DNA from: Runella sp.
GTDB lineage: Bacteria; Bacteroidota; Bacteroidia; Cytophagales; Spirosomataceae
NCBI RefSeq assembly: GCF_027484545.1
Contig: NZ_JAIXST010000044.1
Location: 1-40,773, forward strand
Direction of reading: 5' to 3'
DNA: 40,773 nucleotides
In this document: piece by piece, positions 1-7,110 of the stretch
How positions within the stretch are numbered: the stretch's first letter is position 1
How the letters are laid out: each line of letters begins with the position of its first letter
Notes under the pieces: model-generated
Told to the model about the DNA's origin: nothing
What the model saw: only the letters and a program-made list of their open reading frames with translations
Databases searched by the model: none
Made by a program: the position numbers and the translations under genes

Positions 1-61
1 CAACGGGGGCATCTTTCGGGTGTATTACACATCAGGTAGGTTATTTAGGTTCTTGGTAAAA

Positions 62-92
62 CAAAAATAACACCCCGATTGCCCCTTACAAA
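62..92 (-). promoter_or_regulatory. Predicted Bacteroidota promoter firing leftward out of the window
   Basis: On the minus strand TTTG (92-89), a 19-nt spacer and TATTTTTG (69-62) match the Bacteroidota housekeeping promoter consensus (TTTG, 19-21 nt, TAnnTTTG) exactly. Transcription would start near 55 and run off the left edge. Minus-strand ATG codons at 32-30 and 12-10 could begin the gene it serves, but too little is visible to call a CDS. It would be divergent from the AtuA-like gene. Confidence 0.5.
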
Positions 93-142
93 ATCAGCAC
101 CATAATTGGCGCACTACCCTTTTTTTGAAAGTTAAAAAATAG

Positions 143-182
143 TCACTAATTGGCTCATTCACCCATTCACTCATTAGTCACA
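143..182 (+). repeat. CATTCACTCATTAGT-type leader repeat, copy 1
   Basis: An (A/C/T)-rich tract built from repeated CATTCA/TCACTAAT units ends 0-3 nt before the start codon at 183. It closely resembles the tract in front of the EVE gene (3978-4018) and, more loosely, those before the ROK gene and acpH. All read in the same orientation relative to the downstream gene. Function unknown. Confidence 0.5.
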
Positions 183-503
183 ATGAAACTCTACGACATC
201 GCACACAGTCGCGCCGGCGACAAAGGCAATACCTCAACCTTATCTTTGATTCCGTTCAAAGAAGAAGATTTTGCCTTTTTGTGCCACCAAATCACGGTAG
301 AACGAGTCACCGAGCACTTAAAAAACATCGTTTCAGGCTCTATCACCCGTTATGAATTACTCAATATCTCTTCTTTACTATTTGTCTGTGAGCAAGCTTT
401 ACTTACGGGCGTTACTACTTCTCCGGCAGTTGATACCCACGGTAAAGCATTGAGTTATGCGTTGCTGGAAATGGAGGTTGACGGCTATCTGAAAAAATTC
501 TAA
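183..503 (+). CDS. AtuA-like (ferredoxin-fold) small protein
   Basis: A 106-residue protein beginning MKLYDIAHSRAGDKGNTSTL, the hallmark of the small AtuA-related domain that is fused to, or encoded just after, DUF1446/AtuA acyl-CoA-type proteins of acyclic terpene or branched acid catabolism. The conserved AHSRAGDKGN segment is at residues 7-16. An ATG at 150 is in frame, but family members begin at MKLYDIAHSR, and the leader repeat ends at 183, so 183 is preferred. The usual DUF1446 partner would lie upstream but is not visible; the left edge instead carries a divergent promoter, so the gene may stand alone. The biochemical role of the domain is not established. Family recognition is confident; function is inferred. 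Confidence 0.8.
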   Translation: MKLYDIAHSRAGDKGNTSTLSLIPFKEEDFAFLCHQITVERVTEHLKNIVSGSITRYELLNISSLLFVCEQALLTGVTTSPAVDTHGKALSYALLEMEVDGYLKKF

Positions 504-508
504 CTTTT
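478..508 (+). promoter_or_regulatory. Candidate promoter of the cysE leader transcript
   Basis: GTTG (477-480), a 20-nt spacer and TAACTTTT (501-508) approximate the TTTG/TAnnTTTG consensus with one mismatch in each box. It overlaps the 3' end of the AtuA-like gene. A start near 515 would give about 52 nt before the leader-peptide ATG at 568. Weak by itself; position is the main support. Confidence 0.3.
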
Positions 509-567
509 TTTTCGGAAATGAACCTTTTTGCACGGTTTTTAGTATGAGAGTTATAAAAACTTTCTCT

Positions 568-615
568 ATGAAATCTATCCGAATCGCTGCGTGTTGTTGC
601 TGTTTTCATTACTAA
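568..615 (+). CDS. Poly-cysteine leader peptide upstream of cysE
   Basis: A 15-codon ORF reads MKSIRIAACCCCFHY, with four consecutive Cys codons (TGT TGT TGC TGT, 592-603) and stop TAA at 613-615. It lies between the AtuA-like gene and cysE, ahead of a terminator hairpin (662-683). Four Cys codons in a row in so short an ORF, before the gene for the committed step of cysteine synthesis, is the architecture of ribosome-mediated attenuation: stalling on Cys codons when Cys-tRNA is scarce would favour read-through. No Shine-Dalgarno is visible, which is normal here. Translation is inferred, not shown. Confidence 0.72.
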   Translation: MKSIRIAACCCCFHY

Positions 616-620
616 GCGAT

Positions 621-692
621 GGAAGGGGGAAATGTATTCATCGAAATCAAGAAATTGAGGCGCCCTTTCCCGCAAGAAAGGGCTTATTTTTG
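621..692 (+). promoter_or_regulatory. Cysteine-responsive attenuator: antiterminator strand plus terminator hairpin
   Basis: The terminator is a perfect 8-bp stem, GCCCTTTC (662-669) with GAAAGGGC (676-683), a 6-nt loop and the tail TTATTTTT. Just after the leader stop, the G/A-rich strand 621-632 can pair with its 5' arm: GGGAAA (627-632) with TTTCCC (666-671), or GGAAGGG (621-627) with 664-670 through a bulge. A ribosome stalled at 592-603 would leave 621-632 free and antiterminate; one reaching the stop at 613-615 would cover part of it and allow termination. The tail also contains TATTTTTGC (685-693), a possible -7 box for a secondary cysE promoter. Confidence 0.65.
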
Positions 693-708
693 CAATCCAA
701 CCAATGCC

Positions 709-1536
709 ATGACTTTAACTGAACAAGATTTATCTATCCCTTTTTTCGAGCGTCTTGCAGAACAAAACAGGCGTTATCAGTACCGACTTCCTTCCCGCAA
801 TGATGTTGGGAAATTTGTGGAAGAAATCATGTGCTTTTTGTTTCCAATTACCCAAGACTGCGGGAATTCTTCGACGGACTTGCCCGAAGCATATCAGCGA
901 CTGCAAAAACGTCTTTTGTGTTTGTTGGAACCCTTAAACGTAAATCTGGAAACGGGTAAAATTGCGGTTGCTGAGCAGTTTTTGACGCAACTCCCAACCA
1001 TATACGAAAATCTTTTGCTGGATGCGCAGGCCATTACCGACAATGATCCTGCTTCGATTGGGATTGAAGAAGTAATCGCTGTGTATCCGGGTTTTTATGC
1101 TATTGCTGTGTATCGGTTAGCCCATGCCTTGGTAGATTTGGGCGTCCCGCTTCTCCCGCGGATGCTCACGGAACACGCTCATGGACTGACGGGGATTGAT
1201 ATTCATCCGAAAGCCAATATTGGACAATCGTTTTTTATTGACCACGGGACAGGAGTAGTGATTGGGGAAACCACCGACATTGGTAATAATGTTAAAGTGT
1301 ATCAGGGGGTTACTTTGGGGGCACTGAGCGTTTCTAAATCGTTGGCAGAGACCAAACGCCACCCTACGATTGAAAATAACGTGGTGATTTATGCCAATGC
1401 GACTATTCTGGGCGGTAAAACCGTCATTGGAAATGATTCCATCATTGGCGGAAATGCGTGGCTAACTGCAAGTGTACCTCCTTTCTCGCAAGTCTATCAC
1501 CAGAGTGACATCAAAATTCGGCAAACAAGTTTATAA
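709..1536 (+). CDS. cysE: Serine O-acetyltransferase
   Basis: Makes O-acetylserine from serine and acetyl-CoA, the committed step of cysteine synthesis in the cytoplasm. The 275-residue product has the alpha-helical SATase N-terminal domain (about 1-150) and a left-handed beta-helix of hexapeptide repeats from about residue 160 ([11 protein letters not shown], then [15 protein letters not shown]). Asp178 and His179 are the expected catalytic pair. The frame is open to an ATG at 619, but that would place the terminator hairpin inside the gene and add a non-conserved extension, so the ATG at 709 is chosen. Regulation is likely through the poly-Cys leader upstream. It has the longer, Bacteroidota-style SAT length. 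Next gene is convergent. Confidence 0.9.
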   Translation: MTLTEQDLSIPFFERLAEQNRRYQYRLPSRNDVGKFVEEIMCFLFPITQDCGNSSTDLPEAYQRLQKRLLCLLEPLNVNLETGKIAVAEQFLTQLPTIYENLLLDAQAITDNDPASIGIEEVIAVYPGFYAIAVYRLAHALVDLGVPLLPRMLTEHAHGLTGIDIHPKANIGQSFFIDHGTGVVIGETTDIGNNVKVYQGVTLGALSVSKSLAETKRHPTIENNVVIYANATILGGKTVIGNDSIIGGNAWLTASVPPFSQVYHQSDIKIRQTSL

Positions 1537-1537
1537 T

Positions 1538-1571
1538 TAGGAGTCAGAAGTGAGGAGTCAGTAACGAGAAA
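1538..1571 (+). repeat. GGAGTCAGAAG dispersed repeat, copy 1
   Basis: Purine-rich tract (GGAGTCAGAAGTGAGGAGTC, then AGTAACGAGAAA) directly after the cysE stop. An approximate complementary tract (TTCTCACTTCTG) follows at about 1590-1602, so the pair could fold into a hairpin in the cysE/TetR convergent gap. Related sequence lies after ahcY (8878-8905) and inside dnaX (11401-11462). Confidence 0.45.
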
Positions 1572-1619
1572 TAAAATCATTACTGTTAACTTCTCACTTC
1601 TGAAGTCTCTCTTCTAAAA

Positions 1620-2216
1620 CTAAGCCAATCCTCTCAAAAATCGCCTTACTGATTCCATAAAAATGGGTTCCAAATTGGGTAGATTAGGATGGGGTTGGGT
1701 TACCACAGACACCATCAAAAAGCCGTACGTTAGGCACCACCACTCGTAGAAAGTTTTAGAAACCATTTCAGCAGAGCGGGGACGGATTTGTACCAATGCT
1801 TCCCAAATCGGGTGGTTATTGAGCATGGCAAATTCGATTTGATACGCCTGTTTTGACTGGCAAAGCGCCCCTTCAATGTTGAACATAACCTGAAAAACCT
1901 CCGTTTGTTCTAGCATAAAACGCCACTGAATTTGGGCAAATTCAATGAACAGTTTTTCGGGGCTTCGGTATAAATTTTTGAGCTTCAGCAGTTCGTCGTG
2001 TAAGTAAGTAAACCCTTCGTTTCGGATGGTTTCCAATAATTTATCTTTATTATCGAAGTATTCGTAGAGAATCGGAGGGCTGTATTCAATCACCTCGGCA
2101 ATTTTGCGGATAGAAACGGCTTGCCAGCCCTCTTCGCGGGCAATGTCGCGGGCGGTTTTGAGGATATCAGTACGAACCTGCTTACGCAGCCGCTCCCGAC
2201 GTTCAATGATTCCCAT
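1620..2216 (-). CDS. TetR/AcrR family transcriptional regulator
   Basis: A 198-residue one-domain DNA-binding repressor-type protein. Residues about 10-60 form the TetR_N helix-turn-helix (ILKTARDIAREEGWQAVSIR, then IAEVI and ILYEYFDNKDKLL), and the remainder is an all-helical ligand/dimer domain of the TetR_C_33/WHG type (WRFMLEQTEVFQVMF). The ATG at 2216 (MGIIERRERL) is preferred over the in-frame ATG at 2249, which adds an atypical extension. Neighbours are convergent cysE and, upstream on the same strand across a terminator, the peroxiredoxin, so no target is evident. Ligand unknown. Confidence 0.87.
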   Translation of the reverse strand: MGIIERRERLRKQVRTDILKTARDIAREEGWQAVSIRKIAEVIEYSPPILYEYFDNKDKLLETIRNEGFTYLHDELLKLKNLYRSPEKLFIEFAQIQWRFMLEQTEVFQVMFNIEGALCQSKQAYQIEFAMLNNHPIWEALVQIRPRSAEMVSKTFYEWWCLTYGFLMVSVVTQPHPNLPNLEPIFMESVRRFLRGLA

Positions 2217-2313
2217 GCAAGAAATTTTATGAGTTAGAGAAAATATCACACTGTTAAATTAAGTACAAAGAAAGCCAAATGTTGTAAAAAACCAAATGTT
2301 TTGCCAACAAAAA

Positions 2314-2346
2314 AGCCCCTCAATGTGCTGATTGAGAGGCTTTTTA
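2314..2346 (-). terminator. Intrinsic terminator after the peroxiredoxin gene (bidirectional)
   Basis: AGCCCCTCAAT (2314-2324) pairs with ATTGAGAGGCT (2331-2341) across one mismatch, with a 6-nt loop. A-run upstream and T-run downstream allow termination on both strands. It lies 32 nt past the peroxiredoxin stop and insulates the TetR gene. Confidence 0.8.
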
Positions 2347-2377
2347 TGTCGAATAAGACAAAGGCGCTCTGGCCTTA

Positions 2378-2845
2378 CTATAAAGATTCCAAAGAAGCTT
2401 TGATAGCTAAGAAATCCGGGAGATTGCCGGGATTGTCAAGAACTTCGGCGTATTGAATGGTTCCTTCACCGTCAATCACAAAAGCGGCACGTTTAGCTAC
2501 GCCCGTCATTCCGAAAACAAAATTTTCAAAATAAACGCCATAGTCCTGAATGGTTTTTTTATTGAAATCTGAAAGTAAATCAAAGGTGTAGTTTTGCTCA
2601 GCCTTGAATTTTCCCAGACTGAAAACCGTATCAATCGAAATCCCTACCACTGCGGCGTTGAGTTTGGTATAATACTCAATGTCGTCGCGCATGGTACAGA
2701 GTTGGGCGGTGCATACACCCGTAAATGCCGCTGGGAAAAAATGGATAATGAGATTTGTATCTTTAAAATCTTCGAGCGAAACTTGTTTTTTATCAGAGTT
2801 GAAAAGTGTAAATGAGGGGGCTTTATCGCCTTTTTGTAATGCCAT
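2378..2845 (-). CDS. Peroxiredoxin (AhpC/TSA, BCP/AhpE-like)
   Basis: A 155-residue thiol peroxidase that reduces hydroperoxides in the cytoplasm. It opens with the redoxin signature KGDKAPSFTL; the active-site loop FFPAAFTGVCTAQLC places the peroxidatic Cys at residue 45. Cys50, five residues on, matches the resolving-Cys position of alpha-type BCP/PrxQ enzymes. Arg117-118 in the GVAKRAAFVID region fits the conserved arginine. Full length, no signal peptide. Transcribed alone from a palindromic promoter (2865-2880) to a strong terminator. Exact Prx subfamily (BCP versus AhpE) is uncertain. Confidence 0.9.
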   Translation of the reverse strand: MALQKGDKAPSFTLFNSDKKQVSLEDFKDTNLIIHFFPAAFTGVCTAQLCTMRDDIEYYTKLNAAVVGISIDTVFSLGKFKAEQNYTFDLLSDFNKKTIQDYGVYFENFVFGMTGVAKRAAFVIDGEGTIQYAEVLDNPGNLPDFLAIKASLESL

Positions 2846-2864
2846 GATGGTTTTTGTTTGGTTT

Positions 2865-2880
2865 TATTTTTGCAAAAATA
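2865..2880 (-). promoter_or_regulatory. Palindromic -7 region of the peroxiredoxin gene
   Basis: TATTTTTGCAAAAATA is a perfect 16-nt palindrome, so a TAnnTTTGC box exists on both strands; the minus-strand box is 2880-2872, 27 nt before the start codon. TTTG at 2907-2904 is a possible -33 box, with a 23-nt spacer that is longer than usual. A plus-strand reading would initiate toward the ROK kinase. Confidence 0.4.
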
Positions 2881-2986
2881 GAAATACCCCATTGAAAACT
2901 TGACAAATGCGTAAATGTTCGTAATTATGCCAAAAAAAATTCGCAAACAGTAGTCCACAGTTGGCGGTTTGCAGTCTCTATTTTTA

Positions 2987-3016
2987 ATCAATCATTCATT
3001 TAACCATTCAATACCA
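2987..3016 (+). repeat. CATTCA-type leader repeat, copy 3 (diverged)
   Basis: AATCAATCATTCATTTAACC and following CATTCAATACC sit just upstream of the ROK gene start at 3024. Resembles the tracts before the AtuA-like and EVE genes. Preceded by a decayed CACAGTTGGCGGTTTGCAGTC segment similar to 3952-3968 and 37166-37190. Confidence 0.35.
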
Positions 3017-3023
3017 ATAAAAA

Positions 3024-3950
3024 ATGCAGACCATTTGGGGAATAGACCTCGGCGGAACCAAAATCGAGGGAGTCGTTTTATCATCACCATCACCGGATGC
3101 GGTTATCATTAGTAAACGGATAGATACCGAGTCGCACAAAGGCTACCAACACATTGCTAATCAGATAGTAAGGCTAATTCGCGAATTGGAGGCAGAAACC
3201 GGTTATCGTGCCGAAAGTGTCGGCATCGGAACGCCGGGTACGGTAGAGCCTGCTACTGATTTGATGAAAAACTGTAATACAACTTGCCTGAATGGGATGC
3301 CGCTCAGAGCTGATTTGATGAAAACTCTGAATATTCCTGTTGCCATTGCCAATGATGCCAATTGTTTTGCCCTTGCCGAAGCTACGATGGGAATTGTTCC
3401 TGATGTAGTTCCTGATTTCAATTGTGTTTTTGGAGTTATTATGGGAACGGGCGTTGGTGGTGGTGTGGTCTTTCGTGGAAAAGACGGTCAACCTTTTGTG
3501 CTAAACGGTCGGCAGGGGATTGGTGGTGAGTGGGGGCATAATGAACTGGAATTCAATGGGTACGATTGCTATTGCGGCAAAAAAGGCTGCGTAGAGCAAG
3601 TACTTTCCGGACTGGCACTGCAACGATATTATGCCCAAATCAGCGGGAAAGAATTGAAAATGAAAGAAATTGTTGCTCGTTATTATGCTGATTCTGACCC
3701 GTATGCTTCCCAAACCATTGACCGTATGTTGGAATACTTTGGAAAAGCAGTTTCGGTGCTGATGAACATTCTTGACCCGGACGCGATTGTGTTGGGCGGC
3801 GGAGTTGGAAACATAGATTTGCTCTATACCGAAGGCGTTGAACGGGCTAAAAAATATATATTCAACAGTGGAAACGTCGAAACCAAAATCCTACGTCCTA
3901 AGTTAGGAGATAGTGCCGGCGTGTTTGGCGCGGCGATGTTGGCGGAGTAG
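3024..3950 (+). CDS. ROK family sugar kinase / regulator
   Basis: A 308-residue ATP-dependent hexose or N-acetylhexosamine kinase of the ROK family, with no DNA-binding domain. The phosphate-binding loop DLGGTK is at residues 8-13, the catalytic Asp is in NDAN (D111), the glycine-rich GTGVGGG loop follows, and the ROK zinc site is complete: His172 in GEWGHNELE plus Cys182, Cys184 and Cys189 in DCYCGKKGC. GGGVGN near 254 binds adenosine. The motifs suit glucokinase, fructokinase and NagK alike, so the substrate is not assigned. Upstream tract is a leader repeat; downstream the EVE gene is separated by a similar one, so the two may be transcribed separately. Confidence 0.9.
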   Translation: MQTIWGIDLGGTKIEGVVLSSPSPDAVIISKRIDTESHKGYQHIANQIVRLIRELEAETGYRAESVGIGTPGTVEPATDLMKNCNTTCLNGMPLRADLMKTLNIPVAIANDANCFALAEATMGIVPDVVPDFNCVFGVIMGTGVGGGVVFRGKDGQPFVLNGRQGIGGEWGHNELEFNGYDCYCGKKGCVEQVLSGLALQRYYAQISGKELKMKEIVARYYADSDPYASQTIDRMLEYFGKAVSVLMNILDPDAIVLGGGVGNIDLLYTEGVERAKKYIFNSGNVETKILRPKLGDSAGVFGAAMLAE

Positions 3951-3977
3951 TTAGCGGTTTACAGTTCACAATCAAAA

Positions 3978-4018
3978 ATCACTAAATCACAATTCACTCA
4001 TTCACTCATTAGTAAAGT
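3978..4018 (+). repeat. CATTCACTCATTAGT-type leader repeat, copy 2
   Basis: ATCACTAAATCACAATTCAC followed by TCATTCACTCATTAGTAAAGT ends exactly at the EVE start codon. The segment CATTCACTCATTAGT is identical to that before the AtuA-like gene at 166-178. Preceded at 3952-3968 by GCGGTTTACAGTTCACAATC. Confidence 0.5.
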
Positions 4019-4435
4019 ATGAATCATTGGTTAATCAAGTCGGAACCTTTTGCGTATAGTTGGGATGATTTTGTAAAAGCGGGAAGGAGTGTGTGGGACG
4101 GAGTTCGTAATTATCAGGCGCGTAACAATCTGAAAGCCATGGCAGAAGGAGATTGGGCACTGTTTTATCACAGCAATGAAGGGATGGAAGTAGTAGGTAT
4201 TGCGCAAGTGGCAAAAGAAGCTTTTCCTGATCCTTCCACTGATGACCCGCGTTGGGTAGCGGTAGAATTTGTGCCCGTACAGCGATTAGAGCGGCCTGTT
4301 ACCTTACATCAAATCAAGGCAGATAATAGATTGCAACAAATTGCGTTAATTAGGCAATCCAGGCTGTCGGTCATGCCGATTCGGCCGGAAGAATTTGACC
4401 TAATCTTAAGTTTAAGCCAAAATGAAGACGCATAA
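4019..4435 (+). CDS. EVE domain-containing protein
   Basis: A 138-residue protein made of one EVE domain, a PUA/YTH-like fold related to human THYN1 that binds modified bases in nucleic acids. The signature MNHWLIKSEPFAYSWDDF, then VWDGVRNYQARNNLKAM and GDWALFYHSN is complete, and PIRPEEFDLIL closes it as usual. The aromatic cage residues expected for base recognition lie in the WDGVRNY and FYHS segments. Overlaps the next gene by 14 nt, suggesting co-translation. In other bacteria EVE domains are linked to modification-dependent restriction, but nothing of that kind lies beside it. Exact ligand unknown. Confidence 0.9.
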   Translation: MNHWLIKSEPFAYSWDDFVKAGRSVWDGVRNYQARNNLKAMAEGDWALFYHSNEGMEVVGIAQVAKEAFPDPSTDDPRWVAVEFVPVQRLERPVTLHQIKADNRLQQIALIRQSRLSVMPIRPEEFDLILSLSQNEDA

Positions 4436-6032
4436 TAACCCAAAAAATCAACGTTTGCATCGATTTGCTTCGCGGTTTGCATTTTTTTGCTTATTGCTCA
4501 CTACGTATTGCTCAATAGCTCAAACTGTTAAAAGAGTGGAATTGCCCCTGCCGGGCACCAATGAATCTTTTCATACCATTTCGCTGGGTGCAAAAGGGGT
4601 GGTTTTAGTTTCTCAACTTTCCAAGAATGCTTTCAATATTCAGAAGTTAAATGCTGATTTAGAAAGAGATTGGTCCATCAACGGTACCATTGAAGAAAAT
4701 TTAGATTTTGTGAAATCTTCTTACGATGGGCAGTCGATTTATTTGCTGTTCACACGCACCCGCACTGATTTTTATCAAGTCGTAAAAGTTGGCATAGCGG
4801 GCTTTATGGAAACGTTTTACCTGACATCGGTGGACCGTTTTCAAATTACGGACTTTCAAACGCTCGGTTATTCGGTATTTATGGCGGGGACTGTTCGGGA
4901 TGAACCTATGTTGCTTTACACCAATTTGGCTTCTAAACAAAGCAAAGTCCTTCCCGGGGTGACGCAAGCCAACACCGTTATCCAATCGGTTGATATTGAT
5001 ACACTTCACCATTTGGTCAATGTATGCTATGCGGCTCGGAAAGGCCGTGAAATTAAAATGATTTCCCGCACTTTCGATGAGTATGGACAAGCCGTTGGAC
5101 AGGTAATGGTAGAACCGGAACCCGATTATTCGCTGTTGAACGGACGCCTGTTTATGCTTAACGATTCCACTAAGTTGATGATTGGAACGTACGGTTTTCG
5201 GAATATGCAGGGAAATAACAACAGCGCTTCGCAGGGGTTATTTTTGAGTAAAATTGTCTACGACGAAGTGGAGTTTACGCAGTATCACAGCTTTACGGAT
5301 TTTAAGAATTTCTTCAATTTTATGTCTGACCGCGAGCAGGAACGGATGCAGCGGAAGATTGAACGGAAGAAAGAAAGCGGTGATGATGTCAAATTAAATT
5401 ATCGATTATTGGTCCACGATATCATTGAACAAAACGGTAACTACCTGATTTCGGGTGAGGTATTTTATCCCGAATACCGCAACAACAACAACGGTCCTTA
5501 CGGAATGAGTTCTTGGTGGGGCTCGCCGGTCATGTCGCCTTTGGGTTGGGGAGGAATGGGAATGTATCCTTCCATGGGTCTTTGGAATCCTTACTATTGG
5601 GATCCTTTTTACGGAGCCCGTCGTATGAACAATGGTCAGGTATTCAACGGTTTTATTTATACGCACGCCATTGTGGCAGGCTTTACGGCCAAAGGAGATT
5701 TGTTGTGGGATAATTCACTTCCTTTCGATAATGTCCGCAGCATGGAGTTGAAAGAGAAAGTGCGGGTTAAACCTAACGAAGACCAAACCGTGTCGATGTT
5801 TTATAGCAACAGAGGCACGATAAAAGCCAAAGTGTTTGACAAAGATAAAGTGTTGGCCGACACTCAGCCCATACCCATCATGACGGCTGATATGAGTGAC
5901 CGTGTGCGCCAAACGACAACGGATGAAGTGTTGTACTGGTACGACAACTATTATTTAGCTTTTGGTTACCAACGAATTACCAGCGGTGACGGTCGTAGGA
6001 ATGTATTTTATTTGAATAAGATTTCGTTTTAA
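4422..6032 (+). CDS. Secreted hypothetical protein with a Gly/Trp/Tyr/Met-rich patch
   Basis: A 536-residue protein not recognised as a named family. Residues 1-34 form a signal peptide (basic start, FAFFCLLLTTYC core, SIAQ cleavage region). The rest alternates short strands such as GVVLVSQLS, QSIYLLFTR and GYSVFMAGTV, spaced like blades of a beta-propeller, which is only an impression. Residues about 352-406 are a low-complexity patch rich in G, W, Y, P and M, between LISGEVFYPEYRN and GFIYTHAIVAGF, and a charged run (about 300-325) precedes it. The start overlaps the EVE gene by 14 nt. Likely periplasmic or outer-membrane associated. Followed by a long hairpin. Confidence 0.75.
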   Translation: MKTHNNPKNQRLHRFASRFAFFCLLLTTYCSIAQTVKRVELPLPGTNESFHTISLGAKGVVLVSQLSKNAFNIQKLNADLERDWSINGTIEENLDFVKSSYDGQSIYLLFTRTRTDFYQVVKVGIAGFMETFYLTSVDRFQITDFQTLGYSVFMAGTVRDEPMLLYTNLASKQSKVLPGVTQANTVIQSVDIDTLHHLVNVCYAARKGREIKMISRTFDEYGQAVGQVMVEPEPDYSLLNGRLFMLNDSTKLMIGTYGFRNMQGNNNSASQGLFLSKIVYDEVEFTQYHSFTDFKNFFNFMSDREQERMQRKIERKKESGDDVKLNYRLLVHDIIEQNGNYLISGEVFYPEYRNNNNGPYGMSSWWGSPVMSPLGWGGMGMYPSMGLWNPYYWDPFYGARRMNNGQVFNGFIYTHAIVAGFTAKGDLLWDNSLPFDNVRSMELKEKVRVKPNEDQTVSMFYSNRGTIKAKVFDKDKVLADTQPIPIMTADMSDRVRQTTTDEVLYWYDNYYLAFGYQRITSGDGRRNVFYLNKISF

Positions 6033-6070
6033 ATAGCCCATTGTTCACATACAATAGACTGAATTCACAA

Positions 6071-6108
6071 CGGTGCTGTTGGTTGCTGATTTGCAACTGA
6101 CAGCACCG
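6071..6108. terminator. Long intergenic hairpin (16-bp stem)
   Basis: 6071-6086 pairs with 6093-6108 over 16 bp including two G-U wobbles, with a 6-nt loop. No T-run follows on either strand, so it may be a terminator of the U-poor kind or an mRNA 3' stabiliser for the secreted-protein gene. Confidence 0.5.
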
Positions 6109-6126
6109 AACTATTTAAAAAGCGAT

Positions 6127-6134
6127 TACTTTTG
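6127..6134 (+). promoter_or_regulatory. -7 promoter element of the methyltransferase gene
   Basis: TACTTTTG matches TAnnTTTG exactly, 45 nt upstream of the start codon at 6180. No TTTG -33 box is seen at the right distance, which would fall in the hairpin stem. Confidence 0.45.
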
Positions 6135-6179
6135 TATCGGGACCTTAAACGGTTCCACTCTCCACTTTAACCTTTTGAA

Positions 6180-7061
6180 ATGCAATTACTGACACCTCTA
6201 CACTGGAAAGAATACGAATTGATTGATAGTGGTAATTTTGAAAAATTAGAGCGGTTTGGCGCGTATGTGTTGGCTCGCCCCGAGCCACAGGCGATTTGGG
6301 ATAAGTCGCTTTCCGAAAATGAATGGAAGCAAATGGCGCAAGCCTATTTTGTGCGTGAAAAAAACTCGCCCGAAAAAGGCGAGTGGAAACTCACGAAAGG
6401 AATGCCCGAAAAATGGTGGACGTACTACCGCTACGCAGGCTTGAATTTGAGTTTAAAATGCTCGTTGACTTCTTTTAAACACGTCGGTATTTTTCCTGAA
6501 CAGGCTGCTAATTGGGATTACTTGGAAGAAAAGTTAAGTGCTCTGCCCGTAGAGAAGCCTACCGTGTTAAACCTGTTTGCTTACACAGGAGCAGCTTCAG
6601 TAGCTGCTCGGCAAGCGGGTGCAGATGTGACACACGTGGATTCCATCAAACCCGTCGTGACTTGGGCGCGCGAAAACATGGAAGCCAGCAATTCTGACAA
6701 CATTCGTTGGATGGTAGAAGACGCGTTTAAGTTTGTACAACGCGAAGTGCGACGGGGTAAAAAATACAATTGCCTTATCTTGGATCCTCCTGCTTATGGC
6801 CGTGGCCCTGCGGGAGAAAAGTGGGTGTTGGAAGAGCAACTCAACGACTTACTGAAATCCTGTGCCGAATTGTTGGATGAAAAAAACTGTGTCTTTATTC
6901 TCAATTTATATTCCTTGGGCTTTTCAGCTTTGATGGCCGAAAACTTAGTAGCCGACCGATTTGGGGCTGTTCCCAATGCCGAGAGCGGCGAATTGTACCT
7001 GCCCGACCGCGCGGGGCGTAAATTGCCTTTAGGAATTTTCTTTCGCTTTGCGAGTGTTTAA
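6180..7061 (+). CDS. Class I SAM-dependent methyltransferase (RlmI/RlmK-like)
   Basis: A 293-residue Rossmann-fold methyltransferase of the Methyltrans_SAM (PF10672) type, which includes 23S rRNA m5C/m2G enzymes. Motif I, VLNLFAYTGAAS, is at residues 129-140 and the acidic end of strand 2 at THVDSIK (151-157). The catalytic motif IV is LDPPAYGRGP (201-210), the DPPxxG form found in RlmI, rather than NPPY. The N-terminal 110 residues lack a PUA domain, so it is shorter than RlmI. Own promoter and strong terminator, so monocistronic. Substrate RNA position is unassigned. Confidence 0.85.
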   Translation: MQLLTPLHWKEYELIDSGNFEKLERFGAYVLARPEPQAIWDKSLSENEWKQMAQAYFVREKNSPEKGEWKLTKGMPEKWWTYYRYAGLNLSLKCSLTSFKHVGIFPEQAANWDYLEEKLSALPVEKPTVLNLFAYTGAASVAARQAGADVTHVDSIKPVVTWARENMEASNSDNIRWMVEDAFKFVQREVRRGKKYNCLILDPPAYGRGPAGEKWVLEEQLNDLLKSCAELLDEKNCVFILNLYSLGFSALMAENLVADRFGAVPNAESGELYLPDRAGRKLPLGIFFRFASV

Positions 7062-7063
7062 CT

Positions 7064-7110
7064 ACTGCCCCGTCAGTTGTTTTCTACATCTGGCAGGGCA
7101 GTGTTTTTTT
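7064..7110 (+). terminator. Intrinsic terminator after the methyltransferase gene
   Basis: ACTGCCC (7064-7070) pairs with GGGCAGT (7096-7102), with a secondary TCAG/CTGG pairing inside, followed by a run of seven T. It lies between convergent genes, and the T-run overlaps the stop of the DUF2027-Smr gene. Confidence 0.75.

Noticed and set aside
1-149. Possible partial gene at the left edge
   Set aside because: Short open frames exist on both strands but none shows a recognisable motif; only the leftward promoter is reported.
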